The position numbers were made by a program, and so were the translations under genes. Shown here one piece after another: positions 45,640 through 53,373 of a stretch of 64,000 nt of DNA (its first letter is position 1; every line of letters starts with the position of its first letter). A model generated the notes under the pieces. It saw nothing but the letters and a program-made list of their open reading frames with translations. It made no database searches and had not been told where the DNA came from. This DNA comes from Prevotella sp. UBA2456. Its GTDB lineage: Bacteria; Bacteroidota; Bacteroidia; Bacteroidales; Bacteroidaceae. The DNA lies in the NCBI GenBank assembly GCA_002342415.1, contig DDPY01000024.1, positions 14,277 through 78,276 of the forward strand. Direction: 5' to 3'.

Positions 45640-46908
45640 TCAATACACCAATGATGGCACGTTGAGTGTCTCATACCAGTTGCGGGCTTGGGTGTGGTTT
45701 TGCATCCAGGTGGTGAAGCCTGTATAAGGGCCGAAGATTTCGCCCGTGGTGCTGTTGAAACTGCTCAGCGAGATGCCCTGTCGGCAATAGCGGAAGTCGC
45801 TCTTGGGTATCACCAGCGACCAGCTGATGGGATAGTCGTAGGCGCGGATGTTGGTATCCATGTCTGAGATCAGCATCTCGAAGCGGTGAGGAAAGGTATG
45901 TACCTCCCAATAGCCTGTATTGTATTCGTGGATGATAAAGGGGTCTATATGGTCGAAACAGAAATTGCGGGCCACCTCGGAGGAGTTGAAGGTGATGCGG
46001 TAGGTACGCGTCACGGGGTCTACGATGGCACTGTAGTTTTCTGCTACCTCGTGGCTGGTGTTATAGCGTATCACGGCAATGTCGCCCCACTCGTCGGTAT
46101 TTCTGGCCAATGCATATTGGGCACACTCAAACAGTCGGATGACGGCATTGCCGTTATGGCCGCGCTGCAGCGTGCTCTTGTTGGTGATGAACATCGGGTC
46201 TATGGGATAGCCCTCGTCCATTGCCTTGCCCCCCACTATCTCCACCTTCGAGATGGCACTATAGGGGATGCCTGCCAACTGGATGGCAGCAGCATACAGT
46301 TCACCGGCTCCGCAGGCGTCGAGCGTCACCGTCAGGTCTACGATGTATGCGTTGCCAGGATTGGGCATGCTCTTGCTGATGCGCAGCACCATATCGTTGT
46401 AGTCGAAGTCATCGGGCGAGGGGAAGGTGCTCTCGTAGAGATAGGTAAAGGTCTGGGCTATGGGGCTGGTCAGCGAGCTGCCCTTTGTCAGCAGGCTGCT
46501 GAGCAGGTCGATTTGCTCTGTACCATACTGGAATGGCATTGCGCCCAGATAGCTGCCTTCGTTGTCGAGGGCGGCGATATAGACGGTCGACTGGGTGATG
46601 GGAATGGTATAGGCCAGCGTGGCATGATTGCCGTAGCAGACACCCTCGGCGGCTATCTCGGGCTTTGTAGTACCGTAGGGGTTGGCCGTCAGCACCTGTA
46701 CGCTGTAAATCTTCTCTTCCGAGGTGTTGATAGTGATGGTGTCGCTCTTGGTCAGGCACCAGTCATGGTCAGGGTCGGCATTGTCTATCATAAACTGTGT
46801 GTCTACCGATCCTTGATACACCTTCTGGTCGAACTGGTCTTTCTTGCATCCCGTCATAGCTGTCAGCGCGAAGGCTGCTACAGCGATTGTCATCTTGTTG
46901 ATCTTCAT
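45640..46908 (-). CDS. LruC/DUF4842-type lipoprotein, minus strand
   Basis: A 422-residue lipoprotein (signal ends TAMTGC, then KKDQFDQ). Like its neighbours it has an early DHDWCL motif (about residue 48), then a beta-rich region and the DFDYNDMVLRI motif (about 165-176) of the LruC domain, here in the middle of the protein. The end TGFTTWMQNHTQARNWYETLNVPSLVY matches the C-terminal pattern of the paralogs. It faces the first paralog tail to tail. Function unknown; an outer-membrane or surface lipoprotein with a possible Ca-binding loop is the best description. Confidence 0.78.
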   Translation of the reverse strand: MKINKMTIAVAAFALTAMTGCKKDQFDQKVYQGSVDTQFMIDNADPDHDWCLTKSDTITINTSEEKIYSVQVLTANPYGTTKPEIAAEGVCYGNHATLAYTIPITQSTVYIAALDNEGSYLGAMPFQYGTEQIDLLSSLLTKGSSLTSPIAQTFTYLYESTFPSPDDFDYNDMVLRISKSMPNPGNAYIVDLTVTLDACGAGELYAAAIQLAGIPYSAISKVEIVGGKAMDEGYPIDPMFITNKSTLQRGHNGNAVIRLFECAQYALARNTDEWGDIAVIRYNTSHEVAENYSAIVDPVTRTYRITFNSSEVARNFCFDHIDPFIIHEYNTGYWEVHTFPHRFEMLISDMDTNIRAYDYPISWSLVIPKSDFRYCRQGISLSSFNSTTGEIFGPYTGFTTWMQNHTQARNWYETLNVPSLVY

Positions 46909-46970
46909 ATTTCTATTATTTAATTGGCTGTAAAATTACAAAAACCCTTCGAAAGATGATGATTGTCGTA

Positions 46971-46976
46971 AACGTT
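46971..46976. promoter_or_regulatory. conserved AACGTT site upstream of the 47101 gene
   Basis: The core AACGTT (in CGTAAACGTTTTC) lies 63 bases before the -7 box, the same distance as a matching site before the 48742 gene. It is also between divergent genes and resembles a LacI-type core. The binding protein is unknown. Confidence 0.35.
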
Positions 46977-47033
46977 TTCATTAAATTTTTAAAAAAATTA
47001 ACGGCTATCTGTTGATTTATCGAAAAAAATAAC

Positions 47034-47041
47034 TATCTTTG
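47034..47041 (+). promoter_or_regulatory. -7 box of the 47101 gene
   Basis: TATCTTTG, 59 bases before the ATG. Confidence 0.6.
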
Positions 47042-47100
47042 CCACACTATTAAGTCGGCATGTAAAGAATCACTAACTAATATTTAAGCGTTACAAAACA

Positions 47101-48507
47101 ATGAAAAAGTATTTGATGTTTGGTATGGCAGTACTTGCTTTGGCAAGCTGCAGCAAGAGCAGTGATGTCTATGATCCCACTGCAAGCAAGGACCGTGCTC
47201 AGTATGAGCAGGCATTTATCAATGCATTCGGAGTACCCGCCTCCAATCAGGACTGGGGCTTCGGAACCTCTTCTTACACCCGTGCAACCACCGCCACCCG
47301 CGCTGCTGCTGAGTTCGGTTGGGAGCTGAGCGAAGACTACATTATGGAGTTTGACAAGTCTTACCAAGACGCTTGTTTAAGAGAATTACCTGAAGGTGTC
47401 AACGCACAAGATAAGCTGACTAATTACGAATTCCTATCAACAGGTCCATTCCAGTTCAGTATTATCTACACCCAGACGAGTGCAAACGACAAGGTGGGTT
47501 ACTACTACTATAACCCTGCTACTCAGACTGCTGCTGATGCTACAAAGGTAATTTTTGTTGAAGACATTCAACAAATGTCGAATTATCTACAGTGGAGTTA
47601 TGCTCAAACATGGGATGGTGTAGATTATTGGACTGTAGATCAAGCTGGCATTACAGGAGCAAATGTGAAAGATGTGTGGACTTGGGGTCGCGGACAGTCA
47701 AAATCTAAGATGAAGGCAAAAGTATTCACCTTTAATATCCCAGCAGGCTATCGTGTAGGTTTCTTTGTCGTCAATGGTAGTCACACTATGTATTCGAACA
47801 AGTCTTTGAACGCTGACGGAAAGTATTATAGTGCAGTGGTAAATTTGGAAGACAAATTCTTGGTAGGTCTTGAAGACTGGCATAGTTCTGCTCCTAATGC
47901 CGATTTTGACTGTAACGATGTGATTATGTCTATCAATAAGACGGCAACTACCACTCCCCCGACAATTGTTGAGGATCCGAATGAACCCAGTGATGACGAC
48001 GACGAGGAGTTCAAAGCCGATGTCCGTATCATGGCTGAGGACTTGAATGCTTCTGAGAAGTCCGACTTCGACTTCAACGATGTAGTGTTCGATGTTCAGT
48101 GGATTGACGGTGGTGCCAAGATTCGCATCATGGCTGCCGGCGGTACCTATCCCCTCCGCATCAATGGCGAGGACGCTCTCGAGGTTCATGGACTGTTTGA
48201 GGTTTCTACCAAGACAATGGTGAACACCTTCGCAGGCAAGAAGACGAGCTATGATCCCGTCATCAAAACCATTACTGGTAATTTCATCAACTCCACTACC
48301 AACGAAAACGATGCTTCGCTGATCAAGGTCGAGGTGAACAAGGGTACAGGCTATATTGAGCTTACGGCTCCTACTGGTAAAGTTGCCAGCAAGATTTGTG
48401 TTGACCCGAAGGTTGACTGGTGCGACGAGTATCTGGATATTGACGAGAAGTGGAGCGGCAAGTTCACTGAGTATGTTGGTGGCAAAATAAGCCAGTTCTG
48501 GAACTAA
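47101..48507 (+). CDS. LruC/DUF4842-type lipoprotein with two DxDxND motifs
   Basis: A 468-residue lipoprotein (MKKYLMFGMAVLALASC, then SKSSDVYD). The signal is nearly the same as in the 48742 gene. The NQDWGFG motif (about 58) and a Thr/Arg/Ala patch follow. Two acidic motifs are seen, DFDCNDVIMSI (about 267) and DFDFNDVVFDV (about 321), separated by a Pro/Asp/Glu-rich linker (EDPNEPSDDDDEE). The end KFTEYVGGKISQFWN is a shorter form of the paralogs' C-terminus. Single-gene unit with own promoter and hairpin. Function unknown; family and layout suggest a surface Ca-binding protein. Confidence 0.8.
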   Translation: MKKYLMFGMAVLALASCSKSSDVYDPTASKDRAQYEQAFINAFGVPASNQDWGFGTSSYTRATTATRAAAEFGWELSEDYIMEFDKSYQDACLRELPEGVNAQDKLTNYEFLSTGPFQFSIIYTQTSANDKVGYYYYNPATQTAADATKVIFVEDIQQMSNYLQWSYAQTWDGVDYWTVDQAGITGANVKDVWTWGRGQSKSKMKAKVFTFNIPAGYRVGFFVVNGSHTMYSNKSLNADGKYYSAVVNLEDKFLVGLEDWHSSAPNADFDCNDVIMSINKTATTTPPTIVEDPNEPSDDDDEEFKADVRIMAEDLNASEKSDFDFNDVVFDVQWIDGGAKIRIMAAGGTYPLRINGEDALEVHGLFEVSTKTMVNTFAGKKTSYDPVIKTITGNFINSTTNENDASLIKVEVNKGTGYIELTAPTGKVASKICVDPKVDWCDEYLDIDEKWSGKFTEYVGGKISQFWN

Positions 48508-48546
48508 TCCGACATCAAATACTTGAAAATAATCTACTGTAATGAG

Positions 48547-48578
48547 AAAGGCGGTTGCGAGATGCAACCGCCTTTTTT
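48547..48578 (+). terminator. terminator of the 47101 gene
   Basis: AAAGGCGGTTGC and GCAACCGCCTTT form a perfect 12-bp stem with loop GAGAT, followed by T. The preceding bases TCCGACATCAAATACTT are repeated before the hairpin at 50154. Confidence 0.9.
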
Positions 48579-48613
48579 AGTTTATTTTGTCTACCAAATA
48601 TTTGATGTAAGAT

Positions 48614-48619
48614 AACGTT
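48614..48619. promoter_or_regulatory. conserved AACGTT site upstream of the 48742 gene
   Basis: The AACGTT core (in ATAACGTTTACG) lies 63 bases before the -7 box, as at the 47101 gene. Confidence 0.35.
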
Positions 48620-48676
48620 TACGCTGATTTTTAGAAATATTAACAGTATAAGTAGAATGTATTTCTATAAAATATG

Positions 48677-48684
48677 TATCTTTG
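48677..48684 (+). promoter_or_regulatory. -7 box of the 48742 gene
   Basis: TATCTTTG, 57 bases before the ATG. Confidence 0.6.
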
Positions 48685-48741
48685 CAAGCGAAATGGGACT
48701 GAATAATAAACCGTATATTAACATTTTAAACAATTAATCGT

Positions 48742-50118
48742 ATGAAAAAGTATTTGATGTTTGCTTTTGCAGCCCTTGCTTTTGTAGGCTGCTCAAAGAG
48801 CACAGATGTGTCTGATGCAAATCGCACCCCTCAGGGCGATAAGTATGCCAACGCATTCGCTGAGACATTTGGTAACATTAATCCAAATGTGAACTGGGGC
48901 TTTACCCCGATGACTGTTTACTCTGCTACAACTACTCGTAGTGCTAATGTAAACCGTAATGAGTGGGGAACAGGTAGTGGCATTGGTGGCAATGTTATTG
49001 TTCCCAAGAATGTGAACGATCCTACTGTGAATGCAAATGAACGGACGCTTGTCTATAATTATTTTAACCAGAAGCGTGAGGGTGCTGTCAACCAGAACAA
49101 CGTAAATTGGTCTGACTACTTTATCACCGAGGTGTGGAAGGGCACTTCCGTTGACAAGGATGGTAATGGTGACGATGTGCTTGGTTCAGACCACATGAAC
49201 CACCTGCAGGTTCGGTATGGAGAAGGCTCTATTGATGCCAATGGTAATCTGGTAGGTGCCTGGGAGCATGCTAATGATTTCAACACAGGTAATCATTCGT
49301 CACAGTATAACACTATTGTGGGCCATACCTTTATGCAGAATAGTGGTACATTAGATTTTGCATATCATAACACAACAGACTCGAAGTATCACAATGAGTA
49401 CATCATCATTCCTGGTGCAGAGATTGATCCTACTTTAGCAGATTACTACTATATTGGTTTCGACTTCTATGCCACTCATCCTGCAGGACAGGAGGCTAAC
49501 AAGAATATGGATGTTGCCCGTGACTGGTATTTCACCGACTGGATTGTACGTATCAGCCCGGCAGAATTTAAAAATGCTCAGCGTGTGATGGTTGAAGACC
49601 TGATTGCTACAAGTCTTGCAAACGTAGACAAGAGTGACTGGGACTTCAATGATGCTGTCTTCGATGTAGCATTCTTTAACGAGTCTATTAACAATGCTAA
49701 CAAGCTTGTAGCCCATATCAAACTGCACGCTGCAGGTGGTACAATGGCTCTGACTGTTGGTGGTAAGGAAGTTCACAGCCTCTTCGGTGTAAGCACCAGC
49801 ACCATGGTGAACACCAATGCAGCTGGAGTTGGCGCTGCTGCAGATGGTAAGGCTCCTGTCTTGTTCACTGTCATTATGGGTGATGCCGACTGGACTGGAA
49901 CTCACACCGCAGATGAGGTGCCCGTTTTCATTGGTAGCACAGAGCTGAAGGCTGAGACGGGTAAGGCTCCTCAGAAGATTGTCACCTCGACATCTACTCG
50001 TTGGATGAAGGAGAAGAAGCTGATTACCACTGGCTATGAAAAATTCGCTGACTATGTGAACAGCAATTCACCTATGGACTGGTACAACACGGTGACTGGC
50101 CCTGATAACCTGTATTAA
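48742..50118 (+). CDS. LruC/DUF4842-type lipoprotein
   Basis: A 458-residue lipoprotein (MKKYLMFAFAALAFVGC, then SKSTDVSD). It carries the NVNWGF motif (about 52), a TTTRSANVNRNEWG patch, a WSDYFITEVWKG block shared with the 42824 protein (HFFVQQVYKGG there), VARDWYFTDWIVRISPAE, and the DWDFNDAVFDV motif (about 298). The end KFADYVNSNSPMDWYNTVTGPDNLY matches the paralogs. Base composition is lower in GC than in the sus genes. Function unknown. The gene seems to be the closest relative of the 47101 gene by signal peptide, promoter and 3' end. Confidence 0.8.
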   Translation: MKKYLMFAFAALAFVGCSKSTDVSDANRTPQGDKYANAFAETFGNINPNVNWGFTPMTVYSATTTRSANVNRNEWGTGSGIGGNVIVPKNVNDPTVNANERTLVYNYFNQKREGAVNQNNVNWSDYFITEVWKGTSVDKDGNGDDVLGSDHMNHLQVRYGEGSIDANGNLVGAWEHANDFNTGNHSSQYNTIVGHTFMQNSGTLDFAYHNTTDSKYHNEYIIIPGAEIDPTLADYYYIGFDFYATHPAGQEANKNMDVARDWYFTDWIVRISPAEFKNAQRVMVEDLIATSLANVDKSDWDFNDAVFDVAFFNESINNANKLVAHIKLHAAGGTMALTVGGKEVHSLFGVSTSTMVNTNAAGVGAAADGKAPVLFTVIMGDADWTGTHTADEVPVFIGSTELKAETGKAPQKIVTSTSTRWMKEKKLITTGYEKFADYVNSNSPMDWYNTVTGPDNLY

Positions 50119-50153
50119 TCCGACATCAAATACTTAAGAATCTATAACCTGAG

Positions 50154-50192
50154 AGGGGGGCGGCTGCGTGATGCAACCGCCCCCCTGATTTT
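50154..50192 (+). terminator. terminator-like hairpin of the 48742 gene
   Basis: AGGGGGGCGG (50154-50163) pairs with CCGCCCCCCT (50177-50186), with an inner TGC/GCA and loop GTGAT; GATTTTG follows. The T-run is weak, so termination may rely on the next palindrome too. Confidence 0.65.
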
Positions 50193-50193
50193 G

Positions 50194-50249
50194 TGAGTCA
50201 ACTCAAATCATCCATCGAGTCAACTCAAACGATGATTTGAGTTGACTCA
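50194..50249. repeat. 18-bp perfect inverted repeat with a third internal copy
   Basis: TGAGTCAACTCAAATCAT (50194-50211) pairs exactly with 50232-50249, and the loop carries another GAGTCAACTCAAA. It stands between convergent genes (48742 gene and GH3), 8 bases from the GH3 stop, and may act as a two-way terminator. Confidence 0.8.
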
Positions 50250-50257
50250 ATGGTTTT

Positions 50258-52594
50258 CTACTGCTTTAGCAGGTTGAGGGGCTGCCGGGGTGCCATCGCG
50301 TTGTGGACGCGCTCGGCATACTGCGTGAGCTTGGCGGATACCTGCAGGGGCAGGTCGCGGCTGGACGAACCGATGCGGAAGAGGTATTCACCGGCTTCGG
50401 CGAGCCACTGTGAGTGTGCTTCGTCGAAGGAGGCGAGGTCGCGCTTCTGGATGTGCATGGTCAGTGTCTGGCTCTCGCCGGGCTTCAGCTCGCGCGTCTT
50501 GGCAAAGGCCTTCAGCTCGTGGACGGGCTTCTGGATGGTGCCCTTGGGAGCCGAGACATAGACCTGAGCCACCTCCTTTCCGCTGACGGTACCCGTGTTC
50601 TTGACGGTCACGCTGACGGTGATGCCCTCGCCATCGGTCTTCACCTTGGGCTGGCTGAAGGCAAAGGTGGTGTAGGAGAGTCCGAAGCCGAAGGGGTAGG
50701 CCACCTCGCGCTGGAAGGTGTCGAAGTAGCGGTAGCCCACATAGATGTCCTCGTTGTGGTTGGTGAAGTGCTCACCCTCGATGGGTGATCCCCAGCCCAG
50801 CATCTCCTTATAGGAATACATGTCATAGTCCTGCGGGAAGTTCTTGGTTGAGGGGTGGTCGGTGGCTGCTATGGGCCAGGTCATGGTGAGCTTGCCCGAC
50901 GGGTTGGCTTTGCCCGTGAGCACATCGGCTACCGAGTTGCCGCCTTCCTCGCCGGGCTGCCAGGCACAGAGGATGGCATCCACGCGGTCGCGCCACGAGC
51001 AGGTCTCCATGACGGAACCGGAGTTGATGATCACGATGACAGGCTTGCCGGCCGCATGGAACTGGTCGGAGACGCGGAATATCATATCCTGCTCCTGGCG
51101 GGTGAGATTGAACTCACCGTCAATCTTGCGGTCCATGCCCTCGCCAGCCTGCCGGCCTATGGTGATGATGGCGGCATCGGCTTCCTTCACCTCGTGGGCC
51201 ACGCAGCGCTCCGAGATTTCTATCTCGTCGAACTTGGGCTGTCCCTGATCCAGAAACCACATCATCGGGTTCTTGTCGGCCTTCAGCTTCGCCTTGGCAT
51301 AGCGGACATAGTTCTGGTAGATTTCTGTCAGCAGGGGTGTGGTGGAGACCCCGATGTTCTTCAGGCCCTGCACCATGTCGACCACATAGGGCACATTGAC
51401 ACAGCCTGAGCCCAGTCCGCCCGATAGGAAGTCGTAGGAGTTGACACCGAAGAGTGCCACCGTCTTGAGGTTGCGGATGGGCAATACACCTGTATTCTTG
51501 AGCAGCACCATGCCCTCGGTGGAGCTCTGTCGCGTCACCTGTGCATGGGCTTTCAGGTCGGGCTTGTTGGAGAACTGATAGCCGCGGAAGCGCGGAGTCT
51601 TGACAATATACTCGAGCATGTTGCGCACATTCTGGTCGACATACTTCAAATCCAGCCTGCCGGCCTTGACCGCTGCCACGATGTCCTCGGCCTGAGCGGG
51701 ATAGCCTGGCATCATGAGGTCGTTGCCAGCCTCTACCTCCTGTTCGGTGGGCAGCTGGTCACGCTTGCCTATCCAGTCGGTCATCACGATGCCGCGGAAT
51801 CCCCACTCATCGCGCAGGATGGTGGTGAGCAGGTCCTTGTTGCCCTGGGCATAGACACCATTGATGATATTATAGGAAGACATTAGTGTCCAGGGTGCCG
51901 ACTGTCGGACGGCCATCTCGAAGCCTTTGAGATAGAGTTCGCGCAGGGCTCGCTGTGACAGTCGCTCGTCGACCTTCGTACGCGACGACTCCTGCGAGTT
52001 GACGGCAAAGTGCTTGGCCGACACGCCTACTCCCTGGCTCTGTATGCCCTTGATGACGGCTGCTCCGATGAGTCCGGTCACGATGGGGTCTTCCGAGTAG
52101 TACTCGAAGTTGCGGCCGCAGAGCGGATTGCGGTGCAGGTTCATGCCCGGTCCCAGAATGACATCGATGCCATATTCCAAGGTCTCGTTGCCGATGGCCC
52201 GTCCTACGGCCTCCACCAGTTCGGTGTTCCAGGTAGAGGCGAGACAGGTGCCGATGGGGAATCCGGTGGCATAGTAGCTGTTAGGGTCACCGTCGCGCTT
52301 GGGGTCGATGTGTACACCAGCCGGTCCGTCGGCTACTACGGTGGCGGGGATGCCCAGCCGGGGGATGGCTACCGTTGTGCCGGCGGCTCCTGCCACCAGC
52401 TTCTTCTGGTGACCGAGCATGGCACCTGAGCCTACAAAGGCATCGTTGCCGCCGCCTACTAAGAGCTGGGCTTTCTCTTCAAGGGTCATGGCCTTCAACA
52501 CTTCGTCGATGTTGTCGGCACGGAGTTTGGGTTGAGCAGTCATTGTTGCTGTGGTTAGGAGGAGCAGGGCTCCTGTGAGAAATGGTTTTTTCAT
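50258..52594 (-). CDS. GH3 beta-glucosidase/beta-xylosidase-type enzyme, secreted
   Basis: A 778-residue enzyme (signal ends TATMTAQ) with the GH3 barrel (about 25-330), the alpha/beta sandwich domain (about 370-600) and a C-terminal fibronectin-III-like domain (about 670-755). Motifs: ADGPAGVHIDP, AKHFAVNSQESSRTKVDER (substrate-binding Lys/His) and GIVMTDWIG with nucleophile Asp273. It releases terminal beta-linked glucose (or xylose) in the periplasm. The domain order is that of the BglX-like group. It follows an unknown gene on the same strand by 53 bases. Confidence 0.93.
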   Translation of the reverse strand: MKKPFLTGALLLLTTATMTAQPKLRADNIDEVLKAMTLEEKAQLLVGGGNDAFVGSGAMLGHQKKLVAGAAGTTVAIPRLGIPATVVADGPAGVHIDPKRDGDPNSYYATGFPIGTCLASTWNTELVEAVGRAIGNETLEYGIDVILGPGMNLHRNPLCGRNFEYYSEDPIVTGLIGAAVIKGIQSQGVGVSAKHFAVNSQESSRTKVDERLSQRALRELYLKGFEMAVRQSAPWTLMSSYNIINGVYAQGNKDLLTTILRDEWGFRGIVMTDWIGKRDQLPTEQEVEAGNDLMMPGYPAQAEDIVAAVKAGRLDLKYVDQNVRNMLEYIVKTPRFRGYQFSNKPDLKAHAQVTRQSSTEGMVLLKNTGVLPIRNLKTVALFGVNSYDFLSGGLGSGCVNVPYVVDMVQGLKNIGVSTTPLLTEIYQNYVRYAKAKLKADKNPMMWFLDQGQPKFDEIEISERCVAHEVKEADAAIITIGRQAGEGMDRKIDGEFNLTRQEQDMIFRVSDQFHAAGKPVIVIINSGSVMETCSWRDRVDAILCAWQPGEEGGNSVADVLTGKANPSGKLTMTWPIAATDHPSTKNFPQDYDMYSYKEMLGWGSPIEGEHFTNHNEDIYVGYRYFDTFQREVAYPFGFGLSYTTFAFSQPKVKTDGEGITVSVTVKNTGTVSGKEVAQVYVSAPKGTIQKPVHELKAFAKTRELKPGESQTLTMHIQKRDLASFDEAHSQWLAEAGEYLFRIGSSSRDLPLQVSAKLTQYAERVHNAMAPRQPLNLLKQ

Positions 52595-52607
52595 TGTTGT
52601 TGGGGGG

Positions 52608-52645
52608 TAGTGGGTATTGTGGGTGTTAGTGGGTGTTGTGGGTGG
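52608..52645. repeat. two 19-bp direct repeats before the GH3 gene
   Basis: TAGTGGGTATTGTGGGTGT and TAGTGGGTGTTGTGGGTGG stand side by side (two differences) in the short gap between the GH3 gene and its upstream neighbour, in the would-be leader of the GH3 gene. Confidence 0.75.
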
Positions 52646-52647
52646 GG

Positions 52648-53295
52648 TTATTGGAAGTAGGCCTTTAGCTGCTCGGCGTGGTCGGCGAGGTGGCGGGTGT
52701 CGCCGTTGCCGTAGCGATGCCAGATTTGCTGGCAGGGGGCGAACAGGGCACTTGCCGACTTGTCGCGACGGCGCAGGTAGGGGTCGCAGTGCTGGTAGAC
52801 GTGCAGGATGTCGACTACCAGTGTTACGGGGATGCCTATCAGCCGTGCCAATGCTTGCACCTCGGGAGTCTCGGCCACCATCGTAATCGGTGTCAGGCGG
52901 AAGTAGAGGTCGAGCACCAGTATGAGCATGATGGGTGTCAGCCGGCTGTCTTCGCTCAGGGGACGGAAGTCGCGCTCGAAGGTCTCCTGCACTTCCACAC
53001 CCTTGAAGAAGTCGCCCCCGCTGTTGAATCCTTTCATGCTTCGCAGCAGCTGTACGGCCCGGCTCAGCCGTTGCGGTTTCTGGCTGTACTCTTTCCAGAT
53101 GCGCTCGATGCGGGGGATGCGCAGTCGGGCTATCTCGCCCATCCGCTCGTGCAGCTCCTGTGGGGTGATGTGCAGTTCGAGACTAAGGTCTACCATGCTA
53201 CGGCTGTATAGTGGCTTGATGCCTACGGGACGGCGCAGATACTGTTGCATGAGCAGCAGCCAATAGTCGTCTTGCCAGAGTGTTTTCTTTGTCAT
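52648..53295 (-). CDS. conserved-looking protein of unknown function
   Basis: A 215-residue, mostly helical soluble protein with no signal peptide. It begins MTKKTLWQDDYWLLLMQQYLRRP, is rich in Arg, Leu and Pro-flanked helices and contains VDLSLELHITPQELHERM and LTPIMLILVLDLYFRLTPITMVAETPEV. I do not recognise the family. The Bacteroidota-type box at 53324-53331 gives a leader of about 20 nt for ATG 53295; the longer frame would begin upstream of that box. GH3 lies downstream on the same strand. A nucleic-acid-binding or housekeeping role is conceivable from the basic helices, but this is speculation. Confidence 0.7.
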   Translation of the reverse strand: MTKKTLWQDDYWLLLMQQYLRRPVGIKPLYSRSMVDLSLELHITPQELHERMGEIARLRIPRIERIWKEYSQKPQRLSRAVQLLRSMKGFNSGGDFFKGVEVQETFERDFRPLSEDSRLTPIMLILVLDLYFRLTPITMVAETPEVQALARLIGIPVTLVVDILHVYQHCDPYLRRRDKSASALFAPCQQIWHRYGNGDTRHLADHAEQLKAYFQ

Positions 53296-53323
53296 TGGTC
53301 TAACTTTTTTGTTATTTAGTTTG

Positions 53324-53331
53324 CAAATATA
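53324..53331 (-). promoter_or_regulatory. -7 box of the 53295 gene
   Basis: Minus-strand TATATTTG, 12 bases from a facing identical box on the plus strand. Confidence 0.6.
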
Positions 53332-53343
53332 CAGTTTTTTTTC

Positions 53344-53351
53344 TATATTTG
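53344..53351 (+). promoter_or_regulatory. -7 box of the histidine phosphatase pair
   Basis: Plus-strand TATATTTG, 22 bases before ATG 53374. Divergent from the box at 53324; the upstream elements of each promoter must overlap the other transcript's start. Confidence 0.6.
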
Positions 53352-53373
53352 CACACAAATTAGCAGAAAGTTG

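Noticed and set aside
45886..46923. 345-codon open frame opposite the minus-strand LruC-type gene
   Set aside because: The minus-strand frame has a lipoprotein signal and the DxDxND motif; the plus frame has neither.
42824..50118. LruC-type cluster as an anti-phage defence system
   Set aside because: All four products are lipoproteins without nuclease, NTPase or helicase motifs, so a surface role fits better.
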